DNA of 64,000 bases from Nitrospira sp. KM1 (GTDB lineage: Bacteria; Nitrospirota; Nitrospiria; Nitrospirales; Nitrospiraceae): positions 4,207,501 to 4,271,500 of the forward strand of contig NZ_AP022671.1 in NCBI RefSeq assembly GCF_011405515.1. Reading direction: 5' to 3'. Positions 9,165-17,764 of the stretch are shown one piece after another. The translations under genes were made by a program, and so were the position numbers. A model generated the notes under the pieces. It ran no database searches. It saw only the letters and a program-made list of their open reading frames with translations, and had not been told where the DNA came from. Each line of letters opens with the position of its first letter. The stretch's first letter is position 1.

Positions 9165-9431
9165 ATGAAGCGGTCGAAATTCTCGGAAGAGCAGATTGTC
9201 TACGCCCTGCGACAGGCCGAGTCGGGCACCCCGATTGGGGATGTCTGTCGGCAACTTGGGATAGCCGAGCAGACCTTCTACGCGTGGAAAAAGAAGTACG
9301 CCCACCTGGGAGTGAGCGAACTCCGACGGTTACGCCAGCTCGAGGAAGAAAATAGCCGGCTGAAACGGCTCGTGGCCGATCTCTCGCTGGATAAGCATAT
9401 GCTGTCGGAGGCCTTGCGAAAAAAAGTCTGA
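9165..9431 (+). CDS. IS3 transposase OrfA
   Basis: The product has 88 residues: an N-terminal helix-turn-helix (KFSEEQIVYALRQAESGT, then GIAEQTFYAWKKKY) that binds the element ends, and a leucine-zipper-like helix to the end. Near its 3' end lies a run of seven A followed by G (9419-9426), a slippery site for -1 ribosomal frameshifting that would make the OrfAB fusion transposase. GGAG lies before the ATG. Confidence 0.92.
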   Translation: MKRSKFSEEQIVYALRQAESGTPIGDVCRQLGIAEQTFYAWKKKYAHLGVSELRRLRQLEEENSRLKRLVADLSLDKHMLSEALRKKV

Positions 9432-9463
9432 GGCCCGCCCGCCGTCGAGAACTCGCGCACTGG

Positions 9464-10285
9464 TTGCACGAGACGTGCTCGGTGAGCTGTCTGCGGGCCT
9501 GTCGACTGGCGCAGTTTAGTCGCGCGGCCTGGTATCGAACAAGTCGGGCGAAAGATCAATCGGCACTACGGTTGCGTCTCCGTGATCTGGCTCACGCGCG
9601 ACCCCGCTTTGGCTATCAGCGGATCTGGGTGCTGTTACGGCGTGAAGGGTGGGTGAGCAATCGCAAACGGGTGCGCCGCCTTTATCGCCTCGACGGTTTA
9701 CAGCTGCGCATGCGGGTGCGGCGCCGCAAGCACATCGCGCTCCACCGGGGGCCGGCTCCGGTGGCGGTGGGTCCACACGAGCGCTGGAGCATGGACTTTG
9801 TGCATGATAGTCTCGCCGACGGCCGGCCGTTTCGGATTCTGACCGTCGTCGATAACTGGAGTCGCTCTAGCCCGGTGCTCGAGGTGGGATTTCGCATGAC
9901 CGGCATGCTAGTGAGTCAGGTTCTGGATCGGGTGCTCGGCACAGCGGCGGGGCCGCGCTCGATTACGGTGGATCATGGGACGGAATTTCAGTCTCGCGCC
10001 TTGGAAGATTGGGCCTACCGTCGCGGGGTACAACTGGACTTCATCCGACCGGGCAAGCCCGTGGAGAATGCCTTCATTGAGTCATTGAATGGCCGTCTAC
10101 GTGATGAGTGTTTGAATGTGCATCAGTTCGTCTCCTGGGCGGAGGCGCAAGCGATTGTCGAAGCCTGGCGGGTGGATTACAATCACCACCGCCCCCACAG
10201 CTCACTCGGCCACCTGACACCGATGGAGTTTGTCAGTCAACGTCAGATCATGCAGACCGTCGAGGAAGTCGTCTGTTCTGGGTAA
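9464..10285 (+). CDS. IS3 transposase OrfB (DDE integrase domain)
   Basis: The product carries the rve-type catalytic domain: Asp in WSMDFVHD, Asp in ITVDHGTEF and Glu in FIESLNGRLRDECLN, a complete DDE triad. The TTG at 9464 is only a nominal start. The same frame reads upstream as KSLRPARRRELAHW from the A7G slippery site, so the natural product is the frameshifted OrfAB. Length and motifs suggest a functional enzyme. Confidence 0.92.
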   Translation: MHETCSVSCLRACRLAQFSRAAWYRTSRAKDQSALRLRLRDLAHARPRFGYQRIWVLLRREGWVSNRKRVRRLYRLDGLQLRMRVRRRKHIALHRGPAPVAVGPHERWSMDFVHDSLADGRPFRILTVVDNWSRSSPVLEVGFRMTGMLVSQVLDRVLGTAAGPRSITVDHGTEFQSRALEDWAYRRGVQLDFIRPGKPVENAFIESLNGRLRDECLNVHQFVSWAEAQAIVEAWRVDYNHHRPHSSLGHLTPMEFVSQRQIMQTVEEVVCSG

Positions 10286-10330
10286 GAGTTGTCTCCACAC
10301 GGGGCCAACGTCATGACAGGCGTGCAGTAG

Positions 10331-10420
10331 AAGAGAGCCTGTCCCCATTTCCGGGTCTTCAGAAAACCAGAAAACGACCCGGCAGTAATATTTACTCCAT
10401 TTTTTCAGCCTATCCCCTTC
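10331..10420 (-). repeat. REP-like unit with central hairpin
   Basis: The unit has inverted REP motifs at both ends (AGCCTGTCCCC at 10338, CAGCCTATCCCC at 10405) and a hairpin CCGGGTC...GACCCGG between. In reverse complement it aligns along its length with 18743-18820. The rest of 10421-10803 shows no gene I can support. Confidence 0.65.
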
Positions 10421-10803
10421 AGCTTAGGCTTAACCTCGGTTTTTCCGAAAAATGAGCTATAGTCCTGCCTCAGGGGAGGGGAATGTGGGTGACAAATCTG
10501 CCATAGAATGGACCGATGCTATGGGGCTGAACATAACTGGCGTAGGTTAGTCGACCGACCAGGAGATTCAGTAGAATCTCATTGATTGGCGTGGATTTTC
10601 GATAGACATTTTTGACGACACTACACGTATGCCGTGGGAGCATCGCTGATCCTTGCAGGTTTTATAGGGAGTGATTGTCACTGGATTCCGACTAGGAGAG
10701 AAATTGGGATTCTGGTAGGAACCTCATTGGACATTCTGCCGAAGAGTGAAAACGTCTGGCCAACATGACGTCGATATTGATACACATGGGCACGAACGGG
10801 ACC

Positions 10804-11280
10804 TTATGCCGTCAAGTCATTTTCTGACTTCATGTCCATGGCGTTTTTCAGGATTCGCTCGAGGGCAGCCATTGCGGTAGCGACCACGACCGAGGCGAAG
10901 AAGATGAGGACCCCCATAAACACACCACCCGCTCGATCATCACTCTCGTGGAGCATGATGAAGACTTCTCCTCCTATGACGAATCCGATCAGGACGATCG
11001 CACAGTACTTGATGGTTCGCACCGATTTGACGGTCGAAGGTGAGAACTCCTTGCTCCGTCCGGCATACGCTAACACTTTGTATGCGTGATACAGCCCCAT
11101 GAAAAATGGAATGGAGGCCGCGTACGCATACGCCAGGAAGGGGTCTTTGAAATAGATCGCAAACAGCGTGGCGTGCGCGTTTCGACCTTCGAAGTGCGGT
11201 TCAGAAAGTAAGAACGCGAGAGCGCCGACGGCGATGAGCACCAGCACAATCCGCAGAAATAGCGTCGCACCCGGTTTCAT
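10804..11280 (-). CDS. DUF2975-type membrane protein
   Basis: The 158-residue product has four hydrophobic helices at about residues 8-26, 48-66, 88-108 and 119-140. Length, topology and a short charged tail fit the DUF2975 family, inner-membrane proteins of unknown role often next to small DNA-binding regulators. No regulator gene is adjacent here; an xthA fragment lies upstream. Function unknown. Confidence 0.7.
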   Translation of the reverse strand: MKPGATLFLRIVLVLIAVGALAFLLSEPHFEGRNAHATLFAIYFKDPFLAYAYAASIPFFMGLYHAYKVLAYAGRSKEFSPSTVKSVRTIKYCAIVLIGFVIGGEVFIMLHESDDRAGGVFMGVLIFFASVVVATAMAALERILKNAMDMKSENDLTA

Positions 11281-11378
11281 AAGCCACCTGGAGTTGGTAG
11301 GACGACGATGCCCAAGTTAGCGGAAGCATTTATAGTTGGTCAATGATATTTATCGTCGTGGTATGGGAAAAGAAAAGG

Positions 11379-11578
11379 GGACAGGCTGAATAAAAAAGGG
11401 GTAGAACGCGAACCAGCTCAGGCAACTTTTTCGAGAAAGTCTCATCGTGGTTTATCGTTGCCTCCGCAGGCACGGTGCAATTCGCGAATCCGCTGAAGTC
11501 CAGCTGATATCGAACGGACAGCCGAGGCTGGATTTTCCCTTCCGCTTCTCGCGATCGATCTCGGCTTAGTCTGCCTGA
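11379..11578 (-). pseudogene. REP-like motif and xthA 3'-end fragment (copy 2)
   Basis: GGGGACAGGCTGAATAAAA lies at about 11386. From 11455 the minus strand reads ADSRIAPCLRRQR and a stop at its end, the C-terminus of exonuclease III, and upstream it breaks off shortly after the WAEIDRE region. Internal bases are missing compared with the intact gene. Immediately beyond the break (about 11576-11610), GATTGTTGCTC and GACGAC match the region upstream of the gene at 19054-19689. Nothing else is identifiable up to 11755. Confidence 0.65.
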
Positions 11579-11755
11579 TTGTTGCTCCGACGGCTGACGA
11601 CCTCGCGAGTTGCCTGATATGACCGGTTGACTCCTGCCGGCGATTTCTCCTAACTAATTGATTCAATTCCACGGATACTCGATGTCGATTTCGGGCGTTG
11701 TGCACGACTATCTGACAAAAGCAGCGGTTCACATACACCTCGGAGCGTCGAAGCC

Positions 11756-12112
11756 ATGAAATACCTGCTTCTATGTTGCCACGAAGAGAAAAAGCTGGAT
11801 TCCATGTCCAGGAGCGAGTGCGACGCGATTATGGAAGAGACCGTGGTCTACTGCGAGGCGCTGAAGAAGAGCGGTCATCTCCTTGGGGTGGAACAACTCG
11901 AACCGATTCAGACGGCCACGAGTGTTAGAATCCAAAACGGGAAGTTGTCCGTGACCGACGGTCCCTTTGCTGAAACGAAAGAGCAGGTCGGCGGGTATTT
12001 TCTTATCGAAGCCCGTGACGTCAATGAGGCGATCCAGGTGGCCTCGAAGTTTCCGTCGGTGCGGTTTGGGACCATAGAGGTGCGGCCGGTCAGAGACTTT
12101 CCAGGCAGCTAG
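11756..12112 (+). CDS. YCII-related (DGPF domain) protein
   Basis: The product has 118 residues and the family signature DGPFAETKEQVGGYFLIEA at about residues 68-86. YCII-related proteins are small ferredoxin-fold dimers; many are encoded near sigma factors or SRPBCC proteins, and their chemistry is poorly defined. Here it is followed by an SRPBCC gene and a GFA gene on the same strand, a combination often seen in small-gene modules. The ATG follows a weak GGAGCGTCGAAGCC region. Confidence 0.88.
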   Translation: MKYLLLCCHEEKKLDSMSRSECDAIMEETVVYCEALKKSGHLLGVEQLEPIQTATSVRIQNGKLSVTDGPFAETKEQVGGYFLIEARDVNEAIQVASKFPSVRFGTIEVRPVRDFPGS

Positions 12113-12220
12113 CCGCCGCGCAGGGCCATTGTGAAGGGCTCCTCGTGTGTCCGGCGTGTCGCACCATTCTGGCGTTTGTCTCGACGACAATGTATCAAAA
12201 CTACAAACCGAAGGAAAAAC

Positions 12221-12706
12221 ATGACCACAAACACTAAAACACAGGAAGCGAACGAACTGAAACTCGTCATCACGCGCATTTTCGACGCACCTCGCGACAT
12301 CATGTGGCGTGCGTGGACGGACACTGAGCGCTTCAAGCAATGGTTCAAGTCAAAGGACGGCATGAACATTCTTTCAGTCAAGATGGATGTGCGCGTCGGA
12401 GGAAGATACCGCATCCAAACGAGGCATCCTGAAAGTGAATACTTCACGTCAGTTGGCGTGTATCGCGAGGTGCATTCGCCCGAACGGTTGTTGTTCACGT
12501 GGGCATGGGAGAAGGATGGCAGCGAACCTGATTTCGGCGAGGCTGAACCGCCCGAAACGCTGGTGACTGTGGAATTTCATGCCTGCGGGAAGCAAACCGA
12601 AATGGTGTTCACGCAAACGACCTTCGCGTCTGCTCAAAGCCGCGATAATCACAGTCGAGGTTGGAGCGCGTACTTCGACCAATTGGCAAAGTTCGTGAAA
12701 CAATAA
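12221..12706 (+). CDS. SRPBCC (AHSA1-like) domain protein
   Basis: The 161-residue protein has AHSA1/START-like features: FDAPRDIMWRAWTDTERFKQW at residues 23-43 and a C-terminal GWSAYFDQLAKFV helix, the hydrophobic ligand-binding helix-grip fold. The frame extends upstream to 12131, but the ATG at 12221 has AAGGAAAAAC directly before it and gives the normal family start. It is likely co-transcribed with the YCII gene before it and the GFA gene 10 bp after it. Confidence 0.88.
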   Translation: MTTNTKTQEANELKLVITRIFDAPRDIMWRAWTDTERFKQWFKSKDGMNILSVKMDVRVGGRYRIQTRHPESEYFTSVGVYREVHSPERLLFTWAWEKDGSEPDFGEAEPPETLVTVEFHACGKQTEMVFTQTTFASAQSRDNHSRGWSAYFDQLAKFVKQ

Positions 12707-12716
12707 TGGAGCATCT

Positions 12717-13157
12717 ATGACTACAATAACCACGCCTTTCAGCGGTGGCTGCGCGTGCGGAGCAATCCGCTACGAATGTTCGGCTGAACCCATCATGATG
12801 TTCAAGTGCCACTGCCGCGATTGCCAGCGGGTGACCGGTGGCGGATTCGTCCCTGGCTTGCTTATACCAGCGGCAGCGTTTCGTCTGACGAAGGGACGAC
12901 CACGCTATCATTTCACGCCGAGTTTGGCGGGCGGCAACCACAAACGCGGGTTCTGTGCTGACTGCGGTTCGCGACTCACCGGCGGAGAGTCGGATGAACG
13001 ACCCAGCGGATTTCTTGGAATCACCGCAGGTAGTCTGGACGATCCTAGTTGGTTTCGCCCGCAATTGGATTTCTTCGTTTCAGACGTACAACCATGGGAC
13101 CAAATGGACCCGGTAATTCCGAAGCATGATCTCTATCCGCCAGTGCCCAAAGCCTAA
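12717..13157 (+). CDS. GFA family (CENP-V/glutathione-dependent) protein
   Basis: The 146-residue product has the zinc-binding pattern of the GFA family: GGCACGAIRY (CxC), CHCRDCQRVTGGGF (CxxC) and FCADCGSRL (CxxC). The family includes S-hydroxymethylglutathione synthase-like proteins, but most members are uncharacterised. It starts 10 bp after the SRPBCC gene, which supports a three-gene operon. Followed by repeat B. Confidence 0.9.
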   Translation: MTTITTPFSGGCACGAIRYECSAEPIMMFKCHCRDCQRVTGGGFVPGLLIPAAAFRLTKGRPRYHFTPSLAGGNHKRGFCADCGSRLTGGESDERPSGFLGITAGSLDDPSWFRPQLDFFVSDVQPWDQMDPVIPKHDLYPPVPKA

Positions 13158-13164
13158 AGGAATA

Positions 13165-13350
13165 GGCCTCATCAACTAGCTCCCTGAGATTCGGCTTCAT
13201 AAAGCTCCCGCAGACGGCATCCGGTCGGCAATTCGGAGATCCAAACTCCGCCATTCGCGACGCGAGGTCCACCATCCCGCTCGCCAACACCCTTCAGCTA
13301 AGTGGGAGGGAATGCAGCGCTGCAATCGCTTATGCACCGCAGCACTTCTT
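13165..13350. repeat. Repeat B, longest copy
   Basis: This roughly 185-bp copy shows all parts: left end CCTCATCAACTAGCTCCCTGA, middle TTCGCGACGCGAGGTCCACC, CCTTCAGCTAAGTGGGAGGG, and right end GCGCTGCAATCGCTTATGCA. Comparison with the other copies shows scattered base changes and indels, so the family is old. On the minus strand it can be read as a short protein tail in several frames, and I cannot name a parent gene. Confidence 0.6.
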
Positions 13351-13484
13351 AAAGACGTTCAGCTGTTCAGAGGAATGCGGCGGCACGAGCAAGCCTGGGG
13401 AAAGAGCCTGTCTCGGCAGGCTCGGGGGTGGGGGCGGGTGAGAAAGTCGCTCCGTTCGACGAGCCACCCGTATGGGAGTAGACT

Positions 13485-13550
13485 CACGCGTCCGCTAAGA
13501 AACAGACACTCGCCGGCAAATCGCTTATAGACCACAGCGCTCCAGGAGCC
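13485..13550. repeat. Right-end fragment of repeat B
   Basis: GTCCGCTAAGAAACAGACAC, then CAAATCGCTTATAGACCAC and AGCGCTCC, matches the terminal part of repeat B. Between 13351 and 13485 there is a GC-rich hairpin-forming stretch (GAGCCTGTCTCGGCAGGCTC at 13405-13424) with no gene. Confidence 0.5.
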
Positions 13551-13638
13551 TTAGCGGCACTGTGACTTGACACAGAGCAAATCAATACTTAGCCTGCGGG
13601 GTGTGAAAGTCCTAAGATTTCCTCCATAAGGGGTAGTT

Positions 13639-14664
13639 TTGCGAAATCTTTCGTTTGATTTTAATCCTCGCACGCTTGTCGTCACATGCACAGAGCCTCA
13701 TGCATCCCTTGCCGAGGCTTGGCCTTCTCTCGATGCCATATTTATTCCGACTCGTGGTCGGCCACAGTTTGTTCTAAGTCTCCTTCGGGACCTTCGACGT
13801 GAGGTCCCATCGACGCCAGTATTTCTGCTGCCGTCATCGAGTGATGAGTACAAATCGAATGGCAGTGAATTGTTCGAGAGCATACAGAGTTTATCCTCTA
13901 ACGACGACATTGAGTTTGTAGAAGCAGTTCAGAGCCTGCATACTATGCAAAATGGGCTATTCGGGACTCGTGACATAGACTGGGACCTTCCAACAAAACG
14001 TAACTATGCTCTCTGGTACGCACGTCGCAATCGCTTCAGCCGTATTTTGTTGCTAGACGATGACATTCGTGACATTTCTGCCTCGATTATTAAGCATGGC
14101 AACTCTTTGCTTCAGAGTTTCATGGTCTGCGGTCTGTTTGTGGATGAGTTTCCGGATACCTCAGTTACAGGTCATGCCGAAATTGTTTTAGGGGAGGATG
14201 TGCGCACCTTCCTTAGCGGAAACTCTTTGTTTCTACGTGCAAATACCGATCTTGGCTTCTTTCCTAAGATTTATAATGAGGACTGGATCTTCATGATTCC
14301 GCATGTACATGCAAAGCAGGTAGCGGCGGCAGGTGTTATTCAACAAGAGCCATATGATCCATTTGTGAGTGCCGCTCTGGCGGAATTTCAAGAGCCAGGC
14401 GAGGTCATCGCTGATGGGCTACTTGCCCTTGTGAATGCTTGCGCCTACGATCGACGGTTTGATCAAGATACGTGGCGGGAGCTGTTGGGAATTAGGCGAC
14501 AGTGGCTGGCCGATCTAAAGAGTAGAGTTCCTTATGAGCGACAGCGGGTTGCTATGGGCACGGCTTTGTGCCGATGTCAAAGTATTCTGGAGGATGACTG
14601 TGTTAGGTTCGTCGAAGATTGGGAGAAAGATTGTGAAACATGGCGTTCTCTTATTCGAGGATAA
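13639..14664 (+). CDS. GT-A fold glycosyltransferase-like protein
   Basis: The product has 341 residues. Residues 31-45 (LDAIFIPTRGRPQFV) match the first strand of GT-A nucleotide-sugar transferases, and LLLDDDIRDI at about residues 137-146 provides the DxD-like metal site. Later SLFLRANTDLGFFP and YNEDWIFM resemble acceptor-side motifs. The start is TTG with GGGGTAG before it. The region is clearly more AT-rich than its neighbours, pointing to recent transfer. It overlaps or abuts the next reading frame (stop at 14664, ATG at 14666). The substrate is unknown. Confidence 0.7.
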   Translation: MRNLSFDFNPRTLVVTCTEPHASLAEAWPSLDAIFIPTRGRPQFVLSLLRDLRREVPSTPVFLLPSSSDEYKSNGSELFESIQSLSSNDDIEFVEAVQSLHTMQNGLFGTRDIDWDLPTKRNYALWYARRNRFSRILLLDDDIRDISASIIKHGNSLLQSFMVCGLFVDEFPDTSVTGHAEIVLGEDVRTFLSGNSLFLRANTDLGFFPKIYNEDWIFMIPHVHAKQVAAAGVIQQEPYDPFVSAALAEFQEPGEVIADGLLALVNACAYDRRFDQDTWRELLGIRRQWLADLKSRVPYERQRVAMGTALCRCQSILEDDCVRFVEDWEKDCETWRSLIRG

Positions 14665-14665
14665 G

Positions 14666-14815
14666 ATGAAAACCAAATACCTACATACTGTGGACGGGTT
14701 CAAAATCGCCACCGTTGTAACGGCAGGATCTAGTAGCGATATTGTGGTGTGGATGCATGGCATTTCAGTGAACAAGGACGAGTATCTCGGATTCTTTCGC
14801 GATGGGTCTGGGTGA
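14666..14815 (+). pseudogene. Alpha/beta hydrolase, N-terminal fragment
   Basis: The ATG lies one base after the glycosyltransferase stop. The 49-residue frame contains VVWMHGISVNKDEYLGFF, the beta-strand and oxyanion HG region of an alpha/beta hydrolase. It is cut off at about 14815, just before an IS110 fragment, so the nucleophile and catalytic His are absent. It was probably the second gene of a two-gene unit with the glycosyltransferase. Confidence 0.7.
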
Positions 14816-14819
14816 AATC

Positions 14820-15233
14820 GGAAAAGGTGCCAAGCTGCCGTCGCCGCGTCAACAACGCCGCCAATGCCCGCGCCTCCGTGTCGGGTAGCGGCCGTGGGCG
14901 GGGGCGCATCACCTCGCCGAATTGTGCGAGGATTTTCGCATCGAGGGCGTCAGTCTTGGCCAACAGCCCACTCGCACGCGCAAAGTCTCGCACCTGACGA
15001 GGGTTGACGACAACGACGGGCAAGCCTGCGGTGGCCAAGGCACTGGTCAAGGGGATTTCCAGACCGCCGGTCGCCTCTAAGATGATCAACGTCGGATGGA
15101 GCGCGGCGAGCTGTTCCACCACGGTGGTCATCGCCGACTCATCATGAGGTACTGACCACATCTGGCCGTCGGTGAACGTCACATCCAACCGAGCCTGCGA
15201 GACATCAATGCCGACGAAGATGAGGGAACTCAT
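14820..15233 (-). pseudogene. IS110-family transposase, N-terminal part
   Basis: From the ATG at 15233 the product begins with LIFVGIDVSQARLDV, then ILEATGG and LAKTDALDAKILAQFGE, giving the DEDD catalytic residues of IS110 transposases. The frame leaves the family after LLTRRRQL, at about 14830, where the hydrolase fragment begins. The C-terminal transposase domain is missing. The stretch 15234-15478 upstream probably includes the left end of the element and holds no other gene. Confidence 0.85.
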
Positions 15234-15478
15234 GACCGCCTCCCGTGGGTGCCCAGCCTTGCGAAATGCGGGCTCAGTGGCTTTACAGGTGAAGAGGCCT
15301 GATGACCACGCTGACACTCGGTCTGGTACAGACCACGGAACCGACGGTCTATCAGACCTCGATATTTTATATACGAGAGTATCGTGCCACAAACGGAGAG
15401 ATACAAGGAACCATTCCACTGTCGTGATAGAAGAAGTCGATACTGACAATTGGGGTGTGGCGGAAATGACGGTCGCGA

Positions 15479-15734
15479 GATGCAGGCAAGGAGAGCGTTC
15501 CGTGGCCAAACGCTAGTTGGAACTTGTTGCTGGGGAGCGAAAGAGCAAGCCGGTAGTCGAAATCCTGAGCTCGTACGTCGCCTGATCACGGGCGGGAATA
15601 AACGCTGCCGAACCGTACTCCGCGTCGACAAGGGGTGCGAGCCAGGTATAGCGGCGCCGCAAGGTGAACAGATCGATCGAGCGGTCGTTGGAGAGGGCGT
15701 AGGTGGTCCGCGGCTTCGCTCGCTCGTCTCTATG
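15479..15734 (-). pseudogene. Duplicated 3' end of the 19054-19689 gene
   Basis: About 250 bp here match 19019-19270 nearly base for base, covering the last ~70 codons of that membrane-protein gene plus about 35 bp after its stop. The match ends at GCTTCGCTCGCTCGTC. Upstream on the plus strand, CCATTCCACTGTCGTGAT is also shared. The copy has no start of its own and is a remnant. Confidence 0.85.
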
Positions 15735-15802
15735 CCATAGCGCTAGTCACTATGGTCGGCGCGCCGCAATTCGCAAATCCGCTAAAGCCCAGCCGGTTGG
15801 TG
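15735..15802 (-). pseudogene. xthA 3'-terminal fragment (copy 3, short)
   Basis: CGCCGCAATTCGCAAATCCG and the following AAGCCCAGCCGG match the extreme 3' end of xthA. The preceding CATAGCGCTAGTCACTA matches the flank of the copy at 18590. Confidence 0.55.
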
Positions 15803-15807
15803 TTTGA

Positions 15808-16959
15808 CTATTTGCTTTGAGACACTGCTTCGCCGATGATTCTCGCCGCCACAGGACAAGCGACGGTGAAGCCAAAGAAGGGTCCGAAATCCTGCACCGC
15901 AGCGAGGCCAGTGACATACAGGTTGGGGAGATTCGTTCGAAATTCTGTGCTGAGCGTTGGAGAGCCGTTAAGCGTCTGCAGTTCTCGCGCAATCGTCTGA
16001 CGGTCCAGAAAACCGACGTTCTGCATGTTCGGTACATAGCCAGTCGCCAGGATAATGTGATGCGCGTTCACGGTGGTATCGTCGTTCAACGAGACTTCGA
16101 ATGTGCCATCAGCTAGGCTGCGCGCGGTGACGATCGTCGTTTTCTCGTGAATATGTATGTTCGCTTGATGCACGCGCGATCCCAGCCATGCTTCGAGTGT
16201 CAGACGTCCTACCGCCCAAAAGTCCTGACGGATCTTTTCCTTCGCTTCGTCTGTGGAGCGCCGCCACCAGCCGTGGTCTTCCAGCGTCCGCCGTACCATT
16301 GGCTGTACCCAGCTCCAATCCGGTTCGGTAAATTGCGGAGTGGGGTGGCGATGTGTGACATAAACTTCGTCGGCTCCTTTTTCTCGGATCAGCGCGGCCC
16401 ATTCGAACGCGCTCTGTCGCCCGCCTACGATCAAGACCCGCTTGTCGCGGAAAAATTCAAAATCAACGACATTGCAGGTGTGCGTGTACGATCCCTCCGG
16501 CAGTTTGTTGATCAGCTCCGGGTAATGCTTGAACCATGCGAAGCCGAGACTCAATACCACCTTGTCTGCGCGAATCTGTGAGCCGTCGTCGAGAGTTGCA
16601 CTATAGGTCCCGTTCGATCTGGTGAGATGTGTGACGAGGGTAGGGAGGGGTCTCAGATCATATTGACCCATGAACCAGCTTGCGTAATCGAGAAATGTGT
16701 CGAGCGGCACCGGCTTGATTTGCTCGGGCGTGATCCCGCGCATATTCACATACGCTGCAAAGGTCGCGACATCCCTCGCGTCAAGGTGCCAGTCGGGTCC
16801 CGAGCGCAAGAACATCCCGCGGGGCATATTCGCCTTCCAAAAATCGAGCGTCTTGCCCACAACCGTTACCGATACGCCAAGATGCTTCGCGTACGCCGCC
16901 GTCGCAATCCCGTATGGACCCGCGCCGATGACTAAAAGTTCAGTCCGTTCCTTTCCCAT
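15808..16959 (-). CDS. FAD/NAD(P)-binding oxidoreductase (FMO-like)
   Basis: The 383-residue protein has an N-terminal dinucleotide-binding motif LLVIGAGPYGIATAA at residues 8-22 and a second Rossmann motif VLIVGGRQSAFEWAAL near residue 175, the two-nucleotide layout of flavin-containing monooxygenases and related lysine/ornithine hydroxylases. HHIILATGYVPNM near residue 313 is the typical ATG motif preceding the C-terminal part. It probably uses FAD and NADPH to oxygenate or oxidise a small substrate that I cannot identify. It is a single gene without operon partners. The C-terminus ends six bases from an xthA remnant. Confidence 0.85.
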   Translation of the reverse strand: MGKERTELLVIGAGPYGIATAAYAKHLGVSVTVVGKTLDFWKANMPRGMFLRSGPDWHLDARDVATFAAYVNMRGITPEQIKPVPLDTFLDYASWFMGQYDLRPLPTLVTHLTRSNGTYSATLDDGSQIRADKVVLSLGFAWFKHYPELINKLPEGSYTHTCNVVDFEFFRDKRVLIVGGRQSAFEWAALIREKGADEVYVTHRHPTPQFTEPDWSWVQPMVRRTLEDHGWWRRSTDEAKEKIRQDFWAVGRLTLEAWLGSRVHQANIHIHEKTTIVTARSLADGTFEVSLNDDTTVNAHHIILATGYVPNMQNVGFLDRQTIARELQTLNGSPTLSTEFRTNLPNLYVTGLAAVQDFGPFFGFTVACPVAARIIGEAVSQSK

Positions 16960-17136
16960 TCTCGACCATCCTTTCGCGGTCCCGAGCGCGGAGCGATTGT
17001 TCTTGGACTGGCTGGAAGGATACGCTCAGCCATTTGATAAACCAAGGTCTTCTAGGCTGGGACGATAGCGTTAGGTAGCTGGCGTAACCGTTTTTGTGTC
17101 GGCGGGGTGGGAACAGGCGGTCGTTCGTCTGACCTG

Positions 17137-17538
17137 CTATTTCTTGAAGAGATCGTTCAAGGCACGACGCGCGTCGTCAGGACGTCCTGATCCCGACGAC
17201 GTTTCTCGCTCCACCGTGGCGCGGAGAGAAAAGAATGTGCAGTCATTGCGAGCGCGCTTATCGGCAATGCGTTCCGGGACAGGCTGGGTGCACTCAAAGC
17301 GCTGGCTTGGGGCAAAGTGGGTGCACTGCTGGCACGCATGCAGTTCTGCTTGGCACTTGGGACACTGGCCAAGCCCATCGGTCAATAATGGGAGAAGTGT
17401 GCCGCAGTCGGCGCAGCGGAAGACCGTTCGACTTGGAAGCATTCCGGGCTGACGCGTTCCCGACGATCCCCCGAGCTTTCCTTCTGTCTCCTTTTCGGAA
17501 TCGCGGTATCCGCGCTGGCCATATTTTCTGTCCGTCAT
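17137..17538 (-). CDS. Zinc-ribbon protein
   Basis: Starting at the ATG at 17538 (MTDRKYGQRGYRDSE), the 133-residue product has cysteine pairs FRCADCGTLL, CPKCQ, CQQCTHF and further single Cys residues, consistent with one or two zinc ribbons in residues 40-95. The N-terminus is charged and probably disordered, and the C-terminus is a basic helix. This is a conserved small protein of unknown function in my recollection. An upstream ATG at 17553 is less likely. Confidence 0.7.
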   Translation of the reverse strand: MTDRKYGQRGYRDSEKETEGKLGGSSGTRQPGMLPSRTVFRCADCGTLLPLLTDGLGQCPKCQAELHACQQCTHFAPSQRFECTQPVPERIADKRARNDCTFFSLRATVERETSSGSGRPDDARRALNDLFKK

Positions 17539-17589
17539 GCCGGTTGCCCTCACGTCTGGTTTTAGTCTACTCCAAAGCGGCCATGTGTT

Positions 17590-17705
17590 TCACTTTGATC
17601 CGTGAAAAGGGAGAGGCTACTTTTTCACAAACCATCTGGTCCGGCGATCGATGGCTACTAAGACGCTGCTCCGCGATTTGCGAATCCGTTGAAACCCAGC
17701 CAGAC
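17590..17705. repeat. REP-like motif and xthA tail fragment (copy 4)
   Basis: GTGAAAAGGGAGAGGCTACTTTTTCAC at 17601-17627 is an inverted-repeat variant of the GGGGACAGGCT motif. From 17665, CGCGATTTGCGAATCCG and AACCCAGCC match the 3' tip of xthA on the minus strand. Confidence 0.45.
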
Positions 17706-17764
17706 TGTGATCCTTAATGCCCTGCAGCGATCGCCCATTCTCATGGCTGGACTAACGTCGAACC

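Larger units (their letters stand above)
9082..10313 (+). mobile_element. IS3-family insertion sequence
   Basis: A complete-looking element of about 1.23 kb carries overlapping orfA and orfB. Candidate ends are TGACGTCTCCCCCG at the left and, inverted, TGACGTTGGCCCCG at the right; they match only partly. I see no clear target-site duplication, so the exact ends are tentative. It is the only transposon in the window with intact transposase frames. Confidence 0.8.

Noticed and set aside
9082-10313. Target-site duplication of the IS3 element
   Set aside because: The bases flanking the proposed ends do not match, so I do not claim one; the ends may be off by a few bases or one flank may have been deleted.
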